64,000 nucleotides of DNA from Micromonospora avicenniae (GTDB taxonomy: Bacteria; Actinomycetota; Actinomycetes; Mycobacteriales; Micromonosporaceae), in the NCBI RefSeq assembly GCF_900156065.1, contig NZ_FTNF01000005.1:303722-367721 (forward strand), written 5' to 3'. The notes under the pieces are model-generated. The model did not search any database and was not told the origin of the DNA. It saw only the letters and a list, made by a program, of their open reading frames with translations. A program made the position numbers and the translations under genes. The stretch's first letter is position 1; every line of letters begins with the position of its first letter. Shown piece by piece: positions 38,568 through 47,745 of the stretch.

Positions 38568-40727
38568 TTACGGGGTGGGGTGTTCCTTGCGGATCTGGTC
38601 GGCCAGGTGCGCGGGCATCGGGTCGTAGCGGACGAAGCTGCGCCGGAAGGTGCCGGTGCCGGCCGTCATCGAGCGCAGCTCCACGGCGTAGCGGAGCAGT
38701 TCGGTGGCGGGGACCTCGGCGCGGACCACGGTCCGTCCCTCGCTGTCCGGATCCGACTCGGTGCCGAGCACCCGGCCGCGCCGGCCGGAGAGATCACCCA
38801 TCACCGCGCCGACGGAGGAGTCGGGCACCCGGATGGTCACCTCGTCCACCGGTTCCAGCAGGGCCGGCTGCCCCTTCTCGGCCGCGTCCCGCAGGGCCAG
38901 CGCCCCGGCTGTCTGGAACGCGGCGTCCGAGGAGTCGACGCTGTGCGCCTTGCCGTCGAAGAGGGTGACCCGCACGTCCACCACCGGGTAACCGGCGATC
39001 AGGCCCCGTTCCATCTGGGCCCGGACGCCCTTCTCCACCGACGGGATGTAGTTGTGCGGCACCGCGCCGCCGACCACCCGGTCCACGAACTCGAAGCCGG
39101 CGCCGCGCGGCAGCGGCTCGACCTCGATGTCGCAGACGGCGTACTGGCCGTGGCCGCCGGACTGCTTGACGTGTCGGCCGTGGCCCCTGGCCGCGCTGGT
39201 GAACGTCTCCCGCAGCGCCACCCGCACCGGTTCGGTGTCCAGCTCGACGCCGCCGGCGCGCAACCGGTCGAGCACCACGTCGGCGTGCGCCTCGCCCATG
39301 CACCAGAGCACGAGCTGGTGGGTTTCCGCGTTGCGCTCCAGCCGCAGTGTGGGGTCCCCGGCGATCAGGCGGGACAGGTTGCGGGCCAGGGCGTCCTCGT
39401 CCGACCGGCTCTTCGCCACGACGGCCACCGGCAGCAGCGGCTCGGGCATCTCCCAGGGCTCGATGAGCAGCGGGGTCTCCCTGGTGGAGATCGTGTCGCC
39501 GGTCTCCGCGCTGCCCGACTTGGTGATCGCGCAGATGTCCCCGGCGACGCAGGCGGCCACCTCACGCAGGGCGGAGCCGAGCGGGGTGTAGATGTGCCCC
39601 ACCCGCTCGTCGGAGTCGTGGTCGGGATGCCCGCGCTCGGCGAGGCCGTGCCCGGAGACGTGCACGGTCTGCTCGGGCCGCAGGGTGCCCGAGAAGACCC
39701 GCACCAGGGAGACCCGCCCGACGTGCCGGTCGATCGTGGTCTTGACGACCTCGGCGACCAGCGGTCCGTCCGGGTCGCAGGCGAGCGGCGGATGTGGCGA
39801 GCCGTCCACGCCGGTCACCACGGGCAGCTCGTGCTCCAGCGGCGACGGGAAGGCGGCGGTGAGCACTTCCAGCAGGGTGTCCAGCCCGACGCCGGTCTCG
39901 GCGCACACCGGCACCACGGGGTAGAAGTGGCCCCGGGCGACGGCCTTCTCCAGGTCGTCGATGAGCACGTCGGTGCCGATCTCCTCGCCCTCGAGGTACC
40001 GGTCCATGAGCGACTCGTCCTCGCTCTCCGCGATGATCCCCTCGATGAGCTCGTCGCGCGGCTCGACGATGGCGGGCAGGTGCTCCGGGTCCGGCTGCCG
40101 GATCTCGGCGGGGAGCCCGCCGGTGTAGTCGAAGACCCGGCGGGTGATCAGGCTGAGCAGGCCGACGGTCGACACCCCGTCGTCGCCGAGCATCGGCAGG
40201 TAGAGCGGGAGCACGTTGTCGCCGAAGACGCGCTGGCACAGCGCCACCGCCTCGTCGAAGTCGGCGCGCGGGTGGTCCAGCCGGGAGACGGCGACCGCCC
40301 GGGGCATGCCGACCGCGGCGCACTCCTCCCACAGCGCGGCGGTGGCCGCGTCCATCCCGTCGACCGCGGAGACGACGAAGAGCGCGGCGTCGGCGGCCCG
40401 CAGCCCGGCGCGCAGCTCGCCCACGAAGTCGGCGTAGCCGGGAGTGTCCAGCAGGTTGACCTTGATGCCGTCGTGCAGCAGCGGCGCGCAGGCCAGGCTC
40501 ACCGACCGCTGCTGGCGTACGGCGGCCGGGTCGTGGTCGCAGACGGTCGTGCCGTCGGTGACCGCGCCGGCGCGGTCGATCGTGCCGCTCGCCCTGAGCA
40601 GCGCCTCGACCAGGGTCGTCTTGCCGACGCCGGAATGCCCGACGAGCACGACGTTGCGAACCCTGCCGGGCTCGGTCACCACCGGCACGACGCCGGTGAC
40701 ACCCTTCTCCTGACTCTTCTGCGCCAT
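38568..40727 (-). CDS. fusA2: Elongation factor G-like protein EF-G2
   Basis: 719 aa from ATG at 40727 with GGGAGG 8 nt upstream. The G domain has VVLVGHSGVGKTTLVEALLR (P-loop), VNLLDTPGYADFVGELRAGL (G3), but SRLDHPRADFDEAV where canonical EF-G has N-K-x-D, and a shorter switch region. Domains II-V are present (VAKSRSDEDALARNLSRLIA; GHGRHVKQSGGHGQYAVCDI; HNYIPSVEKGVRAQMERGLI). This is the second EF-G paralogue of actinobacteria; its role in translation is unclear and it may not replace EF-G1. It sits opposite to the surrounding pgsA-pim block. Confidence 0.9.
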   Translation of the reverse strand: MAQKSQEKGVTGVVPVVTEPGRVRNVVLVGHSGVGKTTLVEALLRASGTIDRAGAVTDGTTVCDHDPAAVRQQRSVSLACAPLLHDGIKVNLLDTPGYADFVGELRAGLRAADAALFVVSAVDGMDAATAALWEECAAVGMPRAVAVSRLDHPRADFDEAVALCQRVFGDNVLPLYLPMLGDDGVSTVGLLSLITRRVFDYTGGLPAEIRQPDPEHLPAIVEPRDELIEGIIAESEDESLMDRYLEGEEIGTDVLIDDLEKAVARGHFYPVVPVCAETGVGLDTLLEVLTAAFPSPLEHELPVVTGVDGSPHPPLACDPDGPLVAEVVKTTIDRHVGRVSLVRVFSGTLRPEQTVHVSGHGLAERGHPDHDSDERVGHIYTPLGSALREVAACVAGDICAITKSGSAETGDTISTRETPLLIEPWEMPEPLLPVAVVAKSRSDEDALARNLSRLIAGDPTLRLERNAETHQLVLWCMGEAHADVVLDRLRAGGVELDTEPVRVALRETFTSAARGHGRHVKQSGGHGQYAVCDIEVEPLPRGAGFEFVDRVVGGAVPHNYIPSVEKGVRAQMERGLIAGYPVVDVRVTLFDGKAHSVDSSDAAFQTAGALALRDAAEKGQPALLEPVDEVTIRVPDSSVGAVMGDLSGRRGRVLGTESDPDSEGRTVVRAEVPATELLRYAVELRSMTAGTGTFRRSFVRYDPMPAHLADQIRKEHPTP

Positions 40728-40965
40728 GGGGCGCACCTCCCTCAGCCGGTGGTGGTGGCGAACCGCCGCGCGTAACGGGACAGCGGCCCGGGGCGGGTGC
40801 GCGGCGATATCCTCCGGTGGACTGCTGCACAGCGAGAACTCGGACGGGTGGGCAGGTGAGCTGGGTCACCTTCCTGACCCGATCAGACACCCGTTCCCGG
40901 GCGCGCACAAGCTTTCGCCGCGCCGCCGCGCTGACCGGCCGTATCGCCGTACCTGGGTGGACCGT

Positions 40966-40980
40966 TATCGTGGGACCGCC
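40966..40980 (+). promoter_or_regulatory. -10 box upstream of pgsA1
   Basis: TATCGT at 40966-40971, 9 nt before the ATG at 40981; no Shine-Dalgarno. A leaderless or near-leaderless start is likely. Confidence 0.5.
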
Positions 40981-41613
40981 ATGGCGAAGATCTTCCAAGT
41001 GTCGGCCCGCGCGGGGATGACCCGCGTCGTCGAGCCGCTCGCACGCGGCCTGCTTCGAGCGGGCGTCACCCCCAATGCGGTCACCGTGACCGGCACCGTC
41101 GGCGTGCTGGTCGGCGCGCTCGGCTTCGGCGCCCGCGGTGATCTGGTCGCCGGTGCGCTGATCGTCACGGTCTTCGCGCTCACCGACCTCCTCGACGGCA
41201 CGATGGCCCGGATGAGCGGCGGCTCGACCCGGTTCGGCGCCTTCCTCGACTCGAGCATGGACCGGATCGCCGACAGTGCCGTCTTCGGCGCGGTCGCGTA
41301 CTGGCTGGCCACCGAGGGCGACCACGCCGGCGTGGCGGCGGCGTTGCTCTGCCTGGCGGCCGGCAGCATCGTCTCGTACGTCAAGGCCCGGGCCGAGGGA
41401 CTCGGCATGACCAGCAACGTGGGCATCGCCGAGCGCACCGAGCGGCTGCTGATCGTCGGGGTCGGCGGCCTGCTCACCGGTCTCGGCGTGCCGATGGCGT
41501 TGCAGATCGCGCTCTGGCTGCTCGCCGCCGTGTCGATCTTCACTGTGGGGCAGCGCATGCGGCACGTTTACCGGCAGGCGCGGCAGCTCCCCGCACCGGG
41601 TGCGAACGGGTGA
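40981..41613 (+). CDS. pgsA1: Phosphatidylinositol phosphate synthase (CDP-alcohol phosphatidyltransferase)
   Basis: 210 aa, about six TM helices. The CDP-alcohol phosphotransferase signature D-x2-D-G-x2-A-R-x8-G-x3-D-x3-D is intact in TDLLDGTMARMSGGSTRFG and AFLDSSMDRIAD. In actinobacteria this position makes archaetidyl/phosphatidylinositol phosphate from CDP-diacylglycerol and inositol 3-phosphate. Adjacent downstream genes for an acyltransferase and PimA, both with 4-nt overlaps, confirm a role in phosphatidylinositol and PIM synthesis at the inner membrane. Confidence 0.93.
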   Translation: MAKIFQVSARAGMTRVVEPLARGLLRAGVTPNAVTVTGTVGVLVGALGFGARGDLVAGALIVTVFALTDLLDGTMARMSGGSTRFGAFLDSSMDRIADSAVFGAVAYWLATEGDHAGVAAALLCLAAGSIVSYVKARAEGLGMTSNVGIAERTERLLIVGVGGLLTGLGVPMALQIALWLLAAVSIFTVGQRMRHVYRQARQLPAPGANG

Positions 41614-42521
41614 ATCTCACCGAGCTCGGGTACGTCGCGGGCTGGCGGTTCGTTCGCGCGTTGCCGCGACCCGTCGTCGCCGCGGCGTTCCGGGCCGGCG
41701 CGGACCGCGCGGCCCGCAAGGGCGGCGCGGGTACGTCCCAACTGCGGGCCAACCTGCGCCGGGTGGTGGGGCCGGAGCTGCCCGACGCCGAGCTCGACGA
41801 CCTGGTCAGGCGGGGCATGCGTTCGTACGCCCGCTACTGGATGGAGGCGTTCCGGCTGCCGTCGCTGAGCCGCGAGCAGATCCTGGCCGCCTTCCACCTG
41901 GACGGTGCGGAGCAACTCGCGGCGGACGTAGCGGCCGGCACCGGCGCGGTGATCGCGCTGCCGCACGCCGGCAACTGGGACGCCGCGGGCGCCTGGGTGG
42001 CCGCCAACGGCTGGCCGATCACCACCGTCGCCGAGCGGCTCGAATCGGACGGCGTCTACGGGCGGTTCCTGGCCTTCCGCAGGAGCCTGGGCATGGAGAT
42101 CCTGCCCAACCGCGGCGGCGAGCGTCCCGCCTTCGACGTGCTGGTCGACCGGCTACGCGCCGGCGCGGTGGTGCCGCTGCTGGCCGACCGGGACCTCTCC
42201 GCGCGCGGGGTGGAGGTCGACTTCTTCGGCGGCCGTACCCGCATGCCCGCCGGGCCGGCCCTGCTGGCCCTGCGCACCGGGGCGCCGCTCTACGTGGCCT
42301 CCCTCTGGTACGAGCCCGATCGGGCGCGCGCGGCGCTCGTGGGCCCGATCGCCGTGCCTGGTGCGGAGGAGGGCCCGCTCGACCAGCGGGTCCGGACGCT
42401 CACCCAGCGCGTCGCCGACGAGTTCGCCGTGGGCATCGCCCGGCACCCGGAGGACTGGCACATGCTGCAACGCATGTGGCTCGACCAGCGGAGCGCGGTA
42501 GGCCCGGACAGCGGGCGATGA
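41610..42521 (+). CDS. Phosphatidylinositol mannoside acyltransferase (LpxL/HtrB fold)
   Basis: 303 aa from a GTG overlapping the pgsA1 stop. The acyltransferase motif H-x4-D is in VIALPHAGNWDAAGAWVAAN, followed by GRFLAFRRSLGMEILPNRGG and VVPLLADRDLSARGVEVDFF, the glycine-rich and D-R-D blocks of the LpxL-type lysophospholipid acyltransferase family. The syntenic mycobacterial enzyme (Rv2611c position) acylates the mannose of PIM1/PIM2. No signal peptide; it would associate with the inner face of the membrane. Confidence 0.9.
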   Translation: MNLTELGYVAGWRFVRALPRPVVAAAFRAGADRAARKGGAGTSQLRANLRRVVGPELPDAELDDLVRRGMRSYARYWMEAFRLPSLSREQILAAFHLDGAEQLAADVAAGTGAVIALPHAGNWDAAGAWVAANGWPITTVAERLESDGVYGRFLAFRRSLGMEILPNRGGERPAFDVLVDRLRAGAVVPLLADRDLSARGVEVDFFGGRTRMPAGPALLALRTGAPLYVASLWYEPDRARAALVGPIAVPGAEEGPLDQRVRTLTQRVADEFAVGIARHPEDWHMLQRMWLDQRSAVGPDSGR

Positions 42522-43684
42522 CGTTGCGGATCGGCATCGTGTGCCCGTACTCGTTCGACATCCCGGGCGGGGTGCAGAACCACGTCATGGACCTCGCCGA
42601 GGCGCTGATCGCCCTCGGCCACGAGGTCAGCGTGCTCGCCCCGGCCGACGAGGACTCGCCGCTGCCGCCGTACGTCGTGCCGGCCGGCCGGGCGGTTCCC
42701 CTGCCGTACAACGGGTCGGTGGCCCGGATCGCGTTCGGCCCGGTGTCCACCGCCCGGGTGCGGCGCTGGATCACCCGTGGCGACTTCGACGTGCTGCACG
42801 TCCACGAGCCGCTGACGTTGAGCCTGTCGCTGCTCGCGGTCCTGTCGGCCCGCGGTCCGGTGGTGGCCACCTTCCACACGGCGATCACCCGGTCCCGGGC
42901 GTTGGCCGCCGCGCAGGGTGTCCTCCAGATCGTGCTGGAGCGCATCACCGCACGGATCGCGGTCAGCGCGCTGGCTCGCAAGGTGCAGGTCGAGCACATG
43001 GACGGCGGTGCGGTGGAGATCCCGAACGGCGTGGCGGTCGCCAAGTTCGCCGACGCCGAGCCGCTGCCCGGGTGGCCGGGGGAGTGCGGGCCGGGCACCG
43101 GCGGGACGCTCGGCTTCCTGGGCCGGTTCACCGAGCCGCGCAAGGGCTTCTCCGTGTTGCGTGACGCCTTCGCCGACCTCGCCCCGAGCCGCCCCGGGCT
43201 GCGGCTGCTGGTCGCCGGCCCCGGCGATCCGGACGAGCTGTTCGGCCAGTTCCCCGCGGCGCTGCGCGACCGGGTGACCTTCCTGGGTCTGGTGTCGGAG
43301 GAGGAGAAGGCGCGCATGCTGCGCAGCGTGCACCTCTACGTGGCGCCGAACACCGGCGGCGAGTCGTTCGGGATGATCCTCACGGAAGCGCTGGCCGCCG
43401 GCACCACGGTGGTCGCCAGCGACCTCGACGCGTTCCGCCGGGTGCTCGACGGCGGCCGTGCCGGCCGGCTCTTCCCCACCGGCGACCCGGTGGCGCTGCG
43501 CGACGCGCTCGTCGACCTGCTGGACGACGGGGCGGCGCGGGCCGCGCTGACCGCCTGCGGCGACCAGGTGGTGGCGAGCTACGACTGGCCGGTGGTGGCC
43601 CGGCGGGTGCTCGAGGTGTACGCAGCGGCGATCGAGGCCACCGACGGTCGGGTCATCGACGAGGAGTGGGTGGGACTGGGTTGA
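42518..43684 (+). CDS. pimA: Phosphatidyl-myo-inositol mannosyltransferase PimA
   Basis: 388 aa GT4 enzyme. MTLRIGIVCPYSFDIPGGVQ followed by NHVMDLAEAL is the PimA-type opening with the GGVQ loop; VATFHTAITRSRALAAAQ, IPNGVAVAKFADAEPL and the E-x7-E block YVAPNTGGESFGMILTEALA are conserved. It transfers mannose from GDP-mannose to the 2-OH of phosphatidylinositol. ATG overlaps the acyltransferase stop (ATGA), completing the pgsA1-acyltransferase-pimA operon. Confidence 0.94.
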   Translation: MTLRIGIVCPYSFDIPGGVQNHVMDLAEALIALGHEVSVLAPADEDSPLPPYVVPAGRAVPLPYNGSVARIAFGPVSTARVRRWITRGDFDVLHVHEPLTLSLSLLAVLSARGPVVATFHTAITRSRALAAAQGVLQIVLERITARIAVSALARKVQVEHMDGGAVEIPNGVAVAKFADAEPLPGWPGECGPGTGGTLGFLGRFTEPRKGFSVLRDAFADLAPSRPGLRLLVAGPGDPDELFGQFPAALRDRVTFLGLVSEEEKARMLRSVHLYVAPNTGGESFGMILTEALAAGTTVVASDLDAFRRVLDGGRAGRLFPTGDPVALRDALVDLLDDGAARAALTACGDQVVASYDWPVVARRVLEVYAAAIEATDGRVIDEEWVGLG

Positions 43685-43884
43685 GCCGTCGCCCACCGGG
43701 CGGGAGCGCCGGGTGCGGGCTGCCGGCGGCGGGTGCCGGGGCGAGGTCGCCGAGGTGAGGGCGTGTCCGGGAATGCCGGGGCGTGGCGCTGATCGGATCG
43801 CCGGGGCGGCCCGGAGCCGGGCCGGCGCCGGGGGAGCAGATCGCCGTGGCCGGCCGGGCCGGCGGGACGGGAACGGAGCAGCAC

Positions 43885-43897
43885 TACGATGCCGGGC
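43885..43897 (+). promoter_or_regulatory. -10 box for leaderless gene
   Basis: TACGAT at 43885-43890 then 7 nt to the ATG at 43898. It selects this ATG over the in-frame ATG at 43889, which overlaps the -10 box itself. Confidence 0.6.
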
Positions 43898-44392
43898 ATG
43901 TGGTGGGCGGTGGGCACGATCATGGTCGTCGGGCTCGTCTCGACGTATCTGGTCTGGACCGCCGGCCGGGTCGAACGGCTGCACGCCCGGGCGCAGCTCG
44001 CGGCCCGGGCCCTCGATGCCCACCTGTTGCGCCGGGCGGCGGCCGCCGCCGTGCTGGCCGAGCGGCGGTACGGCGTCGAGCTGTACGCGGCCGCGCGCAT
44101 CGCGCTCGACGCGCACCCGGACGAGCGGGAGGCCGCCGAGAACGACCTGACCCGCCAGCTGCGCCTGGTGCAGCTCGACCCCACCGACCCGGACTGTGAG
44201 GCGGTGATCGCCGCCAGCCGGCGCCTCGCGCTGGCCCGGCAGGTGCACACCGACCTGGTACGCGACGCACGGGCGGTGCGGGGGCGCACCCTGGTGCGCC
44301 TGTTGCGGATGGGGCGCGGCCGGGAGTGGCCCCGGTACTTCGACATCGACGACCCGACCCTGACCGTTCCGGCGGACGTTCCCACCGGCTGA
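43898..44392 (+). CDS. Conserved hypothetical membrane-anchored protein
   Basis: 164 aa: a single N-terminal TM helix (MWWAVGTIMVVGLVSTYLVW) followed by a cytoplasmic, arginine- and alanine-rich helical domain (RVERLHARAQLAARALDAHL; DLTRQLRLVQLDPTDPDCEA) and a C-terminal WPRYFDIDDPTLTV. The HARAQLAARALDAHLLRRAA stretch suggests a LemA-like long helix, but family membership is not established. Position between pimA and pdxS is typical for Micromonosporaceae-type gene order. Confidence 0.75.
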   Translation: MWWAVGTIMVVGLVSTYLVWTAGRVERLHARAQLAARALDAHLLRRAAAAAVLAERRYGVELYAAARIALDAHPDEREAAENDLTRQLRLVQLDPTDPDCEAVIAASRRLALARQVHTDLVRDARAVRGRTLVRLLRMGRGREWPRYFDIDDPTLTVPADVPTG

Positions 44393-44550
44393 GCCGCCCG
44401 GCACCGCGCCCGGCCGGGGCGGCCCCCGAGCGCCGGTGATGGCTGACACAGTGCAGGCCACCATGGGTCTGATTGGCTGTCGGAGCGGCGTTGTGGTGGG
44501 CGTAGCCTTTTTGCTGTCACCCCCCGAGCACGTCCGAGGAGCGATAACCC

Positions 44551-45468
44551 GTGCCCGAAATTACCGCCCCGAACACCAGCGGCAGCCCCGTCGTCGGCAC
44601 CGCCCGCGTCAAGCGTGGCATGGCCGAGATGCTCAAGGGCGGCGTGATCATGGACGTGGTCGACGCCGAACAGGCCAAGATCGCCGAGGACGCCGGAGCG
44701 GTCGCGGTGATGGCGCTCGAGCGGGTGCCGGCGGACATCCGCGCCCAGGGTGGCGTGGCCCGGATGAGCGACCCCGACATGATCGAGGGGATCATCAACG
44801 CCGTCTCGATCCCGGTCATGGCCAAGGCCCGCATCGGTCATTTCGTCGAGGCGCGGATCCTCCAGGCGCTCGGCGTCGACTACGTCGACGAGTCCGAGGT
44901 GCTGACCCCCGCCGACTACACCAACCACATCGACAAGTGGTCCTTCACCGTCCCGTTCGTGTGCGGTGCGACCAACCTGGGTGAGGCGCTGCGCCGGATC
45001 ACCGAGGGCGCCGCGATGATCCGCTCCAAGGGTGAGGCGGGCACCGGTGACGTCTCGAACGCGACCACCCACATGCGCAAGATCCGCCAGGAGATCCGTC
45101 GGCTGAGCTCGCTGCCCGCCGACGAGCTCTACGTGGCGGCCAAGGAGCTCCAGGCGCCGTACGAGCTGGTCAAGGAGGTCGCCGAGACCGGGAAGCTGCC
45201 GGTGGTGCTCTTCACCGCCGGCGGGATCGCCACCCCCGCCGACGCCGCGATGATGATGCAGCTGGGCGCGGAGGGCGTCTTCGTGGGCTCAGGCATCTTC
45301 AAGTCCGGCAACCCGGCCCAGCGGGCCGCCGCGATCGTCAAGGCGACGACCTTCCACGACGACCCCGACGTGCTGGCCAAGGTCTCCCGAGGTCTCGGCG
45401 AGGCGATGGTCGGCATCAACGTCGACGAGATCCCGCAGCCGCACCGCCTGGCCGAGCGCGGCTGGTGA
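44551..45468 (+). CDS. pdxS: Pyridoxal 5'-phosphate synthase lyase subunit PdxS
   Basis: 305 aa, GTG start. [40 protein letters not shown] (Schiff-base Lys), [20 protein letters not shown] and [20 protein letters not shown] are the ribose-phosphate, glyceraldehyde-3-phosphate and PLP site blocks. It condenses ribose 5-phosphate, glyceraldehyde 3-phosphate and ammonia from PdxT to PLP, as a dodecamer. A -10-like TAGCCT lies at 44503. The partner pdxT follows after an intervening hairpin. Confidence 0.97.
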   Translation: MPEITAPNTSGSPVVGTARVKRGMAEMLKGGVIMDVVDAEQAKIAEDAGAVAVMALERVPADIRAQGGVARMSDPDMIEGIINAVSIPVMAKARIGHFVEARILQALGVDYVDESEVLTPADYTNHIDKWSFTVPFVCGATNLGEALRRITEGAAMIRSKGEAGTGDVSNATTHMRKIRQEIRRLSSLPADELYVAAKELQAPYELVKEVAETGKLPVVLFTAGGIATPADAAMMMQLGAEGVFVGSGIFKSGNPAQRAAAIVKATTFHDDPDVLAKVSRGLGEAMVGINVDEIPQPHRLAERGW

Positions 45469-45480
45469 CGGCAGGAGAAG

Positions 45481-45507
45481 GCCCCCCGCCCGTGCGGGGG
45501 GTCTTCC
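45481..45507 (+). terminator. Terminator/attenuator between pdxS and pdxT
   Basis: CCCCCCGC (45482-45489) and GCGGGGGG (45494-45501) form an 8-bp GC stem with a 4-nt loop followed by TCTT. It would reduce read-through from pdxS into pdxT, consistent with unequal need for the two subunits or a separate pdxT promoter. Confidence 0.75.
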
Positions 45508-45535
45508 GCACACGGACTTCGGAAGGAGCGGTGCG

Positions 45536-46144
45536 ATGAGCGGGACACCCGTCATCGGCGTGCTCGCCCTCCAGGGCGACGTTCGCGAGCACGTCGCGGC
45601 GTTGGCCGCGGCGGGCGCACAGGCCGTCCCCGTACGTCGTACGCGGGAACTGGACGCCGTCGACGGTCTGGTCATCCCCGGCGGCGAGTCCACCACGATG
45701 AGCCGGCTGGCCGACGTGTTCGAGCTGCGCGAGCCGATCGACAAGCGGATCGCCGGTGGGATGCCCGTCTACGGCTCCTGCGCCGGCATGATCATGCTGG
45801 CCACCGAGGTGCTGGACGGCCGCCCCGACCAGCGCGGCTTCGACGGCATCTCGATGACCGTCCGGCGCAACGCGTTCGGCAGGCAGGTCGACTCGTTCGA
45901 GGCGCCGGTGACGATCACCGGCATCGCGGGCGAGCCGTTCCACGCGGTGTTCATCCGTGCGCCCTGGGTCGAGCGGGTCGGCGAGGGCGTGGAGGTGCTC
46001 GGTCAGGTCACCGACGGTCCGTCGGCCGGGCGGATCGTCGCGGTACGGCAGGGCAACCTGCTGGCCACCTCGTTCCACCCCGAGCTGACCGGCGACGTGC
46101 GGCTGCACCGCTACTTCGTCGACCTGGTGCGCGCCGCCGCCTGA
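45536..46144 (+). CDS. pdxT: Pyridoxal 5'-phosphate synthase glutaminase subunit PdxT
   Basis: 202 aa class I-like glutamine amidotransferase. [16 protein letters not shown], the nucleophile cysteine in [14 protein letters not shown] and the His-Glu pair in [18 protein letters not shown] form the triad. It supplies ammonia to PdxS. ATG with GGAAGGAGCGG 6-7 nt upstream. Confidence 0.97.
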   Translation: MSGTPVIGVLALQGDVREHVAALAAAGAQAVPVRRTRELDAVDGLVIPGGESTTMSRLADVFELREPIDKRIAGGMPVYGSCAGMIMLATEVLDGRPDQRGFDGISMTVRRNAFGRQVDSFEAPVTITGIAGEPFHAVFIRAPWVERVGEGVEVLGQVTDGPSAGRIVAVRQGNLLATSFHPELTGDVRLHRYFVDLVRAAA

Positions 46145-46310
46145 CCGGCGGCGCCTCTGTCCGGCGGCGCCTCTGTTCGCGGCGCCCCTGTCTGGCGGCG
46201 TCTGCGGGTGGCGGCGGGCCTGGGTGGCGGGGTTCCTGGGCAGCTGCGGGCCTGGGCAGCGGCGGGCCCGGGCGGTGGGGTTCCTGGGTGGCCGTGACCG
46301 GGGGCGGGGT
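46145..46310. repeat. GC-rich short direct repeats downstream of pdxT
   Basis: Part of the 534-bp gene-free stretch 46145-46678. It holds imperfect direct repeats (GGCGGCGCCTCTGT two to three times near 46147-46195, GGGTTCCTGGG and GGGCCTGGG variants to 46295). No ORF with coding character was recognised. The rest of the gap contains hairpin family B and the yebC promoter region. Confidence 0.6.
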
Positions 46311-46385
46311 TGATCAACTCGGGTTCCATGATGTCGGGGTGTCCCGTGCTCGGACACCGCGACTTCAAGGAGGCCGAGTCGATCA
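46311..46385. repeat. 75-nt intergenic hairpin, family B (copy 2, intact)
   Basis: Arms of 34 nt (46311-46344 and 46352-46385), loop 7 nt. About 27 of 34 positions pair. Ends are TGATC/GATCA; the left arm carries ACTCGGGTTCC and GATGTCGGGGTGTCC, matching the right arm of the element at 17167-17200. Confidence 0.8.
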
Positions 46386-46514
46386 GCCGAGGGGGGCCGG
46401 GCGTACCCCTGACGCCACGGCCGACCAGGCCCGCCGGGCATGGATTCCGGCCGCCAGGCGTTGTGTTCTGAGTGCGCCCGACGGCCCGGCGCTGCCAGCC
46501 GGTGATGACCGGGT

Positions 46515-46545
46515 GTGACATGGTGGGGCGCGGGCTCGGTAGGAT
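46515..46545 (+). promoter_or_regulatory. Probable promoter of yebC
   Basis: GTGACA (46515-46520) and TAGGAT (46540-46545) are separated by 19 nt, giving a leader of about 125 nt before the yebC ATG. Inferred from sequence only. Confidence 0.4.
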
Positions 46546-46678
46546 TGCCGCCGTTCGGCAGGGCCATCCGCCCGCGTGGCGTCTCCCGCGGGAGCCGACC
46601 GGCCGCCGGATCGCCGAATGCGGCACTTGATCGGCGTGGCAGTCGACGCAGGCGTGGAACGACACACGGAGGTAGCAG

Positions 46679-47428
46679 ATGTCCGGCCACTCAAAGTGGG
46701 CGACCACCAAGCACAAGAAGGCCGTCATCGACGCCAAGCGCGGCAAGATGTTCGCCAAGCTGATCAAGAACGTCGAGGTGGCGGCCCGGACCGGCGGCGG
46801 TGACCCCGCCGGCAACCCGACCCTCTACGACGCCATCCAGAAGGCGAAGAAGAACTCGGTCCCCAACGACAACATCGACCGCGCCGTGAAGCGCGGCTCC
46901 GGCCTGGAGGCCGGCGGCGCCGACTACCAGACGATCATGTACGAGGGCTACGGCCCGAACGGCGTCGCGCTGCTGATCGAGTGCCTGACCGACAACCGCA
47001 ACCGCGCGGCCACCGAGGTGCGCACGGCGCTGACCCGCAACGGCGGGTCGTTCGCCGACGCCGGTTCGGTGTCGTACATGTTCTCCCGCAAGGGCGTCGT
47101 GATCGTCCCGAAGGCGGGGACCACCGAGGACGACGTGATGATGGCCGTCCTGGACGCCGGCGCGGAGGAGGTCAACGACCTCGACGAGGCGTTCGAGGTG
47201 GTCTCCGAGCCGACCGACCTGATCGCGGTCCGCACCGCCCTGCAGGAGGCCGGCATCGAGTACGAGTCGGCCGAGTCCTCGCTGATCCCGAGCGTCAACG
47301 TCCCGCTCGACGAGGAGGGCGCTCGTAAGATCTTCAAGCTGATCGACGTGCTGGAGGACTGCGACGACGTGCAGAACGTCTACGCGAACTTCGACGTCAG
47401 CGACGAGATCATGGCGGCGGTCGGCTGA
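46679..47428 (+). CDS. yebC: YebC/PmpR family transcriptional regulator / translation factor
   Basis: 249 aa starting [20 protein letters not shown], invariant for the family, then [33 protein letters not shown] and [19 protein letters not shown]. Family members bind DNA upstream of ruv or quorum genes, and YebC has been linked to translation of proline-rich stretches. In actinobacteria it often precedes ruvCAB; here a truncated DUF402 gene follows. Ribosome-binding site GGAGG 7 nt upstream. Confidence 0.95.
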   Translation: MSGHSKWATTKHKKAVIDAKRGKMFAKLIKNVEVAARTGGGDPAGNPTLYDAIQKAKKNSVPNDNIDRAVKRGSGLEAGGADYQTIMYEGYGPNGVALLIECLTDNRNRAATEVRTALTRNGGSFADAGSVSYMFSRKGVVIVPKAGTTEDDVMMAVLDAGAEEVNDLDEAFEVVSEPTDLIAVRTALQEAGIEYESAESSLIPSVNVPLDEEGARKIFKLIDVLEDCDDVQNVYANFDVSDEIMAAVG

Positions 47429-47435
47429 GCCGGCC

Positions 47436-47675
47436 GTGACAGCGCAGCGATTCGCGCCGGGCGACCTGGTCGTCCGGCGCGAAGTGCTTCTCGGCGAGGT
47501 CTGGTTCGCCGTCCCGACGATCTGCGTCGAGGACACACCGGAACTGCTCGCCCTCTACCTGCCGCCCGGGGCCGAGTTCGGGTTCCCCGAAGTCGGGGAC
47601 TGGGCGGCGTGGACGCCCGACCCGTCCTGGCCGGTGCCCCGCCTGCCCGCCGGCTGGGAGACCGTTGCCTGCTGA
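47436..47675 (+). CDS. Short DUF402-like protein, probably truncated
   Basis: 79 aa from GTG 8 nt after the yebC stop. RFAPGDLVVRREVLLGEVWF, VCVEDTPELLALYLPPGAEF-like (ICVEDTPELLALYLPPGAEF) and WPVPRLPAGWE correspond to the first third of the DUF402 fold, which normally spans ~150-200 aa and ends with acidic metal-binding residues. None of the catalytic C-terminal half is present and only 70 bp separate the stop from the convergent permease gene. Either a domain remnant or a naturally short variant. Confidence 0.6.
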   Translation: MTAQRFAPGDLVVRREVLLGEVWFAVPTICVEDTPELLALYLPPGAEFGFPEVGDWAAWTPDPSWPVPRLPAGWETVAC

Positions 47676-47745
47676 ACCGCCGGACCGCCGATGCGGTGGC
47701 CGGACGACCACCACATCGGCGACCTTCAGGTGAGCCCGGCCGGTG

